Part shown: in pieces, positions 43,905 to 45,930 of the stretch
How the letters are laid out: each line of letters opens with the position of its first letter
Numbering within the stretch: the stretch's first letter is position 1
DNA from: Zoogloea sp.
Lineage (GTDB): Bacteria; Pseudomonadota; Gammaproteobacteria; Burkholderiales; Rhodocyclaceae
Reading direction: 5' to 3'
Assembly (NCBI RefSeq): GCF_030157465.1
Contig: NZ_JAOAUU010000103.1
Span: forward strand, 1 to 45,930
Length of the DNA: 45,930 nt
Notes under the pieces: generated by a model
The model's input: the letters and a program-made list of their open reading frames with translations, nothing else
What the model was told of the DNA's origin: nothing
Databases searched by the model: none
Position numbers and translations under genes: made by a program

Positions 43905-44930
43905 TCAGTGCATCCGTTCGCCCCAAAAGGCCGCGACATCCAGCATCCGGTTCGCAAACCCCCACTCATTATCAAACCAGATCAACAGGTTGAGCAAATG
44001 CCCACCGCTCATCCGGGTCTGCCCCGCATCAACAATTGCCGAGTGCACGCTGTGATTAAAGTCGATAGACGCGTGGGGCGCAGCCGTATATGACATTCGT
44101 CCCGAATCTTGACCATCGGCGGCGGCACGCAACAAGGCGTTTACCTCCTCCACGGTCGTCTGCCGACGCAGCGTAACAACGAGGTCGATAGCCGATACGT
44201 TGACGACGGGCACACGAATCGCCTTGGCTTCGATGCGGCCGGCCAGCTCCGGCAACAAGCGCACGACTCCACGCGCCAATCCGGTCGACACCGGAATCAT
44301 CGACTGCATCGCAGAACGGGTGCGGTGGAGGTCCGAGTGATGATAACCATCGATAAGCGGCTGGTCGTTCATCACAGAATGCAGCGTTGTCAGCAAGGCA
44401 TGATCAAGACCGTAAGCCTCATCCAGCATCGCCAGCACGGGCACGATCGCATTCGTTGTGCAGGACGCAGCCGAGACGATCCGCTCATCGCCGTTAAGCA
44501 GATGATGGTTCATGCCGAAGACGATCGTCTGATCGACGTCCGCAGCACTCAGGCCGGGATGGGAGAGCAACACACGGCGACAACCGGCAGCGAGAAATGC
44601 CTCGAGTTCATGGCGACAACTGTATTGCCCCGAGGCCTCGATCAAGAGATCCACCCCCAGCGACGCCCAGTCGACGCCGCCCGGCGTACTCACATGGAAA
44701 ACAGGAATGTCCGCTCCATCGATACGCAGGCAGCCGTCGCCAACCTCAACCACTCCCGGAAAACAACCATGGGTCGAATCGAAACGGGTCAGATAAGCCA
44801 TGCTCTCCAGATCGGCCGGTTCATTGATCGCCACCACCGTGAACTTGCTCCGCAACGGAGACACCATCAAGGCACGCAGAAAGCAGCGTCCGATTCGCCC
44901 ATAACCGTTTATCGCTATTCGCAATGCCAT
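43905..44930 (-). CDS. epd: D-erythrose-4-phosphate dehydrogenase (GAPDH family)
   Basis: A 341-residue protein of the glyceraldehyde-3-phosphate dehydrogenase fold. The Rossmann start is INGYGRIGRCFLRALM, and the catalytic Cys157 lies in SAASCTTNAIVP. VVAINEPADLESMAYLTRFDSTHG and the end IVDAGQTRMSGGHLLNLLIW with NEWGFANRMLD match Epd more closely than GapA. Epd oxidises erythrose-4-phosphate in pyridoxal phosphate synthesis. AGGAACAGGG leads to ATG 44930. A glycolytic or Calvin GAPDH role cannot be excluded. Confidence 0.82.
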   Translation of the reverse strand: MALRIAINGYGRIGRCFLRALMVSPLRSKFTVVAINEPADLESMAYLTRFDSTHGCFPGVVEVGDGCLRIDGADIPVFHVSTPGGVDWASLGVDLLIEASGQYSCRHELEAFLAAGCRRVLLSHPGLSAADVDQTIVFGMNHHLLNGDERIVSAASCTTNAIVPVLAMLDEAYGLDHALLTTLHSVMNDQPLIDGYHHSDLHRTRSAMQSMIPVSTGLARGVVRLLPELAGRIEAKAIRVPVVNVSAIDLVVTLRRQTTVEEVNALLRAAADGQDSGRMSYTAAPHASIDFNHSVHSAIVDAGQTRMSGGHLLNLLIWFDNEWGFANRMLDVAAFWGERMH

Positions 44931-44979
44931 ACCCTGTTCCTCAACATAAACGCGCGGGGTCCGCGAGCCATATTCGGCT

Positions 44980-45405
44980 TTATGAACGTACAAAACGGCG
45001 CCTGTCCGAGCCGCCGAAGCAATTACCAATCAGCATTCCGACACCCATTGTCAGAACGTAGACCAAAGCCTCGCCACTTCCCGCGCTTGCTGAAACCAGC
45101 GCAGGCCCGGGGCAGAAACCTGACAAACCCCAGCCAACCCCGAACAAAACACTCCCGATAACCAACCGCTTATCGATAGGCCCGTTCATCGGCGGTGCCT
45201 TGCGTCGGCGCTGTACCCACTGAAAGACTGGCAATGTCACCGCAATTGCCCCGCCCATCACAAGACCAAGGGACGGATCCCACAGACCACCAAGATCGAG
45301 AAAACCCTGAACCTTTGCAGGATGCGTCATACCGGAAACAATCAACCCAACCCCAAAAAGCAAACCGGAAAGAAGGGGAATCAGAAAATCGAGCAGGTGT
45401 CTCAT
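44980..45405 (-). CDS. YeeE/YedE-family half-transporter (PmpB/DUF6691-like)
   Basis: A 141-residue membrane protein with about four helices. It has SGLLFGVGLIVSGMTHPAKVQGFLD and WGLSGFCPGPALVSASAG, the pattern of the second half of YeeE/YedE sulfur-compound transporters. The cysteine in GFCPGPA is in the place of the conserved cysteine of the family. Its ATG overlaps the stop of the preceding half by 4 nt (ATGA). Confidence 0.88.
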   Translation of the reverse strand: MRHLLDFLIPLLSGLLFGVGLIVSGMTHPAKVQGFLDLGGLWDPSLGLVMGGAIAVTLPVFQWVQRRRKAPPMNGPIDKRLVIGSVLFGVGWGLSGFCPGPALVSASAGSGEALVYVLTMGVGMLIGNCFGGSDRRRFVRS

Positions 45406-45851
45406 AAAACCCTCTCCAACAATATCCGCAGTACCGTAACAGTGAACATTCCTGAAGCCATAAATGACAGAACTGCAACCAGCGATCGCGACGACAAGCG
45501 GGAGAGCCCACAGACCCCGTGACCGCTTGTACATCCACGAGCTATTCGGGTGCCATAGCCTGTCAGCAATCCTGCCAATAAAAGCACCAAGAGCGACACA
45601 TCGAAACGCGCTCCCGTCCCCACGGCACCCACTCCTCCTGCAACCCAAGGGGCAAGCAGTAGCCCCCCAAGAAATGCCAGCCGCCAGGCCCGCCCTTCAC
45701 CGGCAAGACCTTGCAAGCATTCTCCAAGAATTCCGCTTATTCCAGCTACACGCCCGCGCCCCAAAAACAAAAGAACAGCAGCAAGACCGATCATGGCCCC
45801 GCCTACAAGCGAGGATAAAGGGGTGAAACTTCCCCAATCAACGGCAATCAA
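45402..45851 (-). CDS. YeeE/YedE-family half-transporter (PmpA-like)
   Basis: A 149-residue membrane protein with about four helices. GRVAGISGILGECLQG and ARGCTSGHGVCGLSRLS contain the conserved cysteines of thiosulfate/sulfur transporters of the YeeE/YedE family. With the following gene it makes the two-gene form seen as PmpAB. The start is uncertain: TTG at 45851 follows GGAG by 8 nt; the frame remains open to a TTG at 45896. The promoter lies close to the window edge. Confidence 0.82.
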   Translation of the reverse strand: MIAVDWGSFTPLSSLVGGAMIGLAAVLLFLGRGRVAGISGILGECLQGLAGEGRAWRLAFLGGLLLAPWVAGGVGAVGTGARFDVSLLVLLLAGLLTGYGTRIARGCTSGHGVCGLSRLSSRSLVAVLSFMASGMFTVTVLRILLERVL

Positions 45852-45893
45852 GCTCTCATCTCCGAATATCCTTATATGTTGTGAGTAGACGAG

Positions 45894-45926
45894 CAAAGCC
45901 CCGCAGAGATTTTCTGCGGGGCTTTG
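45894..45926. terminator. Strong bidirectional terminator at the window edge
   Basis: CAAAGCCCCGCAGA (45894-45907) and TCTGCGGGGCTTTG (45913-45926) pair over 14 bp with a 5-nt loop, with T/A flanks on both strands. It probably ends a minus-strand gene beyond the window and isolates the YeeE/YedE pair. Confidence 0.8.
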
Positions 45927-45930
45927 AGTA

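Noticed and set aside
1-45930. CRISPR arrays, tRNA or rRNA genes, insertion sequences or prophage
   Set aside because: I saw no regularly spaced repeats, no tRNA-like T-loop sequences in the gaps, no rRNA stretches and no transposase or integrase proteins.

Overview
The window is a gene-dense, GC-rich stretch of a bacterial chromosome. The gene content and order point to a betaproteobacterium, most likely of the Rhodocyclales: a cbb3 oxidase operon with an FNR-type site, the leuC-leuD-leuB-asd-fimV-truA-trpF-trpB-trpA-accD-folC-SPOR-cvpA-purF-metZ series, and fadD, fdxA, trxA and rho close by. The lineage is an inference from gene content. I see no rRNA, tRNA, CRISPR, insertion sequence, prophage or integrase, and almost every gene is a housekeeping gene.

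Layout. Positions 1-1466 (minus) hold the start of ccoO and all of ccoN behind an anaerobic-type promoter. Positions 1868-8604 hold a Tim44-like membrane protein, an NhaR-like regulator, a ribosome-associated HPF/RaiA-like protein, an FAD dehydrogenase, an unrecognised protein with a CxxCxxC start, and a PepSY membrane protein. cysS (minus) is divergent from a plus-strand envelope cluster at 10326-14607: a TPR protein, an L,D-transpeptidase carrying the same C-terminal domain, periplasmic and cytoplasmic cyclophilins, and lpxH.

From 14623 to 41461 every gene lies on the minus strand. Read in transcription order they are fdxA, a CBS protein, fadD, an ilv leader peptide with ilvB and ilvN, aroC, ydcH, an MFS transporter, an M48 peptidase, leuC, an entericidin-like lipoprotein, leuD, leuB, asd, fimV, an EcfT-like membrane protein, truA, trpF, trpB, trpA, accD, folC, a SPOR protein, cvpA, purF and metZ. 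Branched-chain, aromatic, aspartate-family, sulfur amino acid, purine, folate and fatty-acid biosynthesis are thus strung along one strand, with many 1-14 nt overlaps that suggest coupled translation. At 41813-43565 trxA and rho run on the plus strand. The window ends with epd and a YeeE/YedE pair on the minus strand, bounded by a strong bidirectional terminator.

The best regulatory signal is upstream of ilvB: a promoter, a 25-codon valine-rich leader peptide and a perfect terminator with a competing antiterminator stem. This is a complete ribosome-mediated attenuator. Other points worth following are the FNR-type ccoN promoter with repeated palindromes and homopolymer tracts, the domain-sharing TPR/L,D-transpeptidase pair, the lipoprotein embedded in the leu operon, and an EcfT-like protein without visible partners. 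I found no clearly new multi-gene system.
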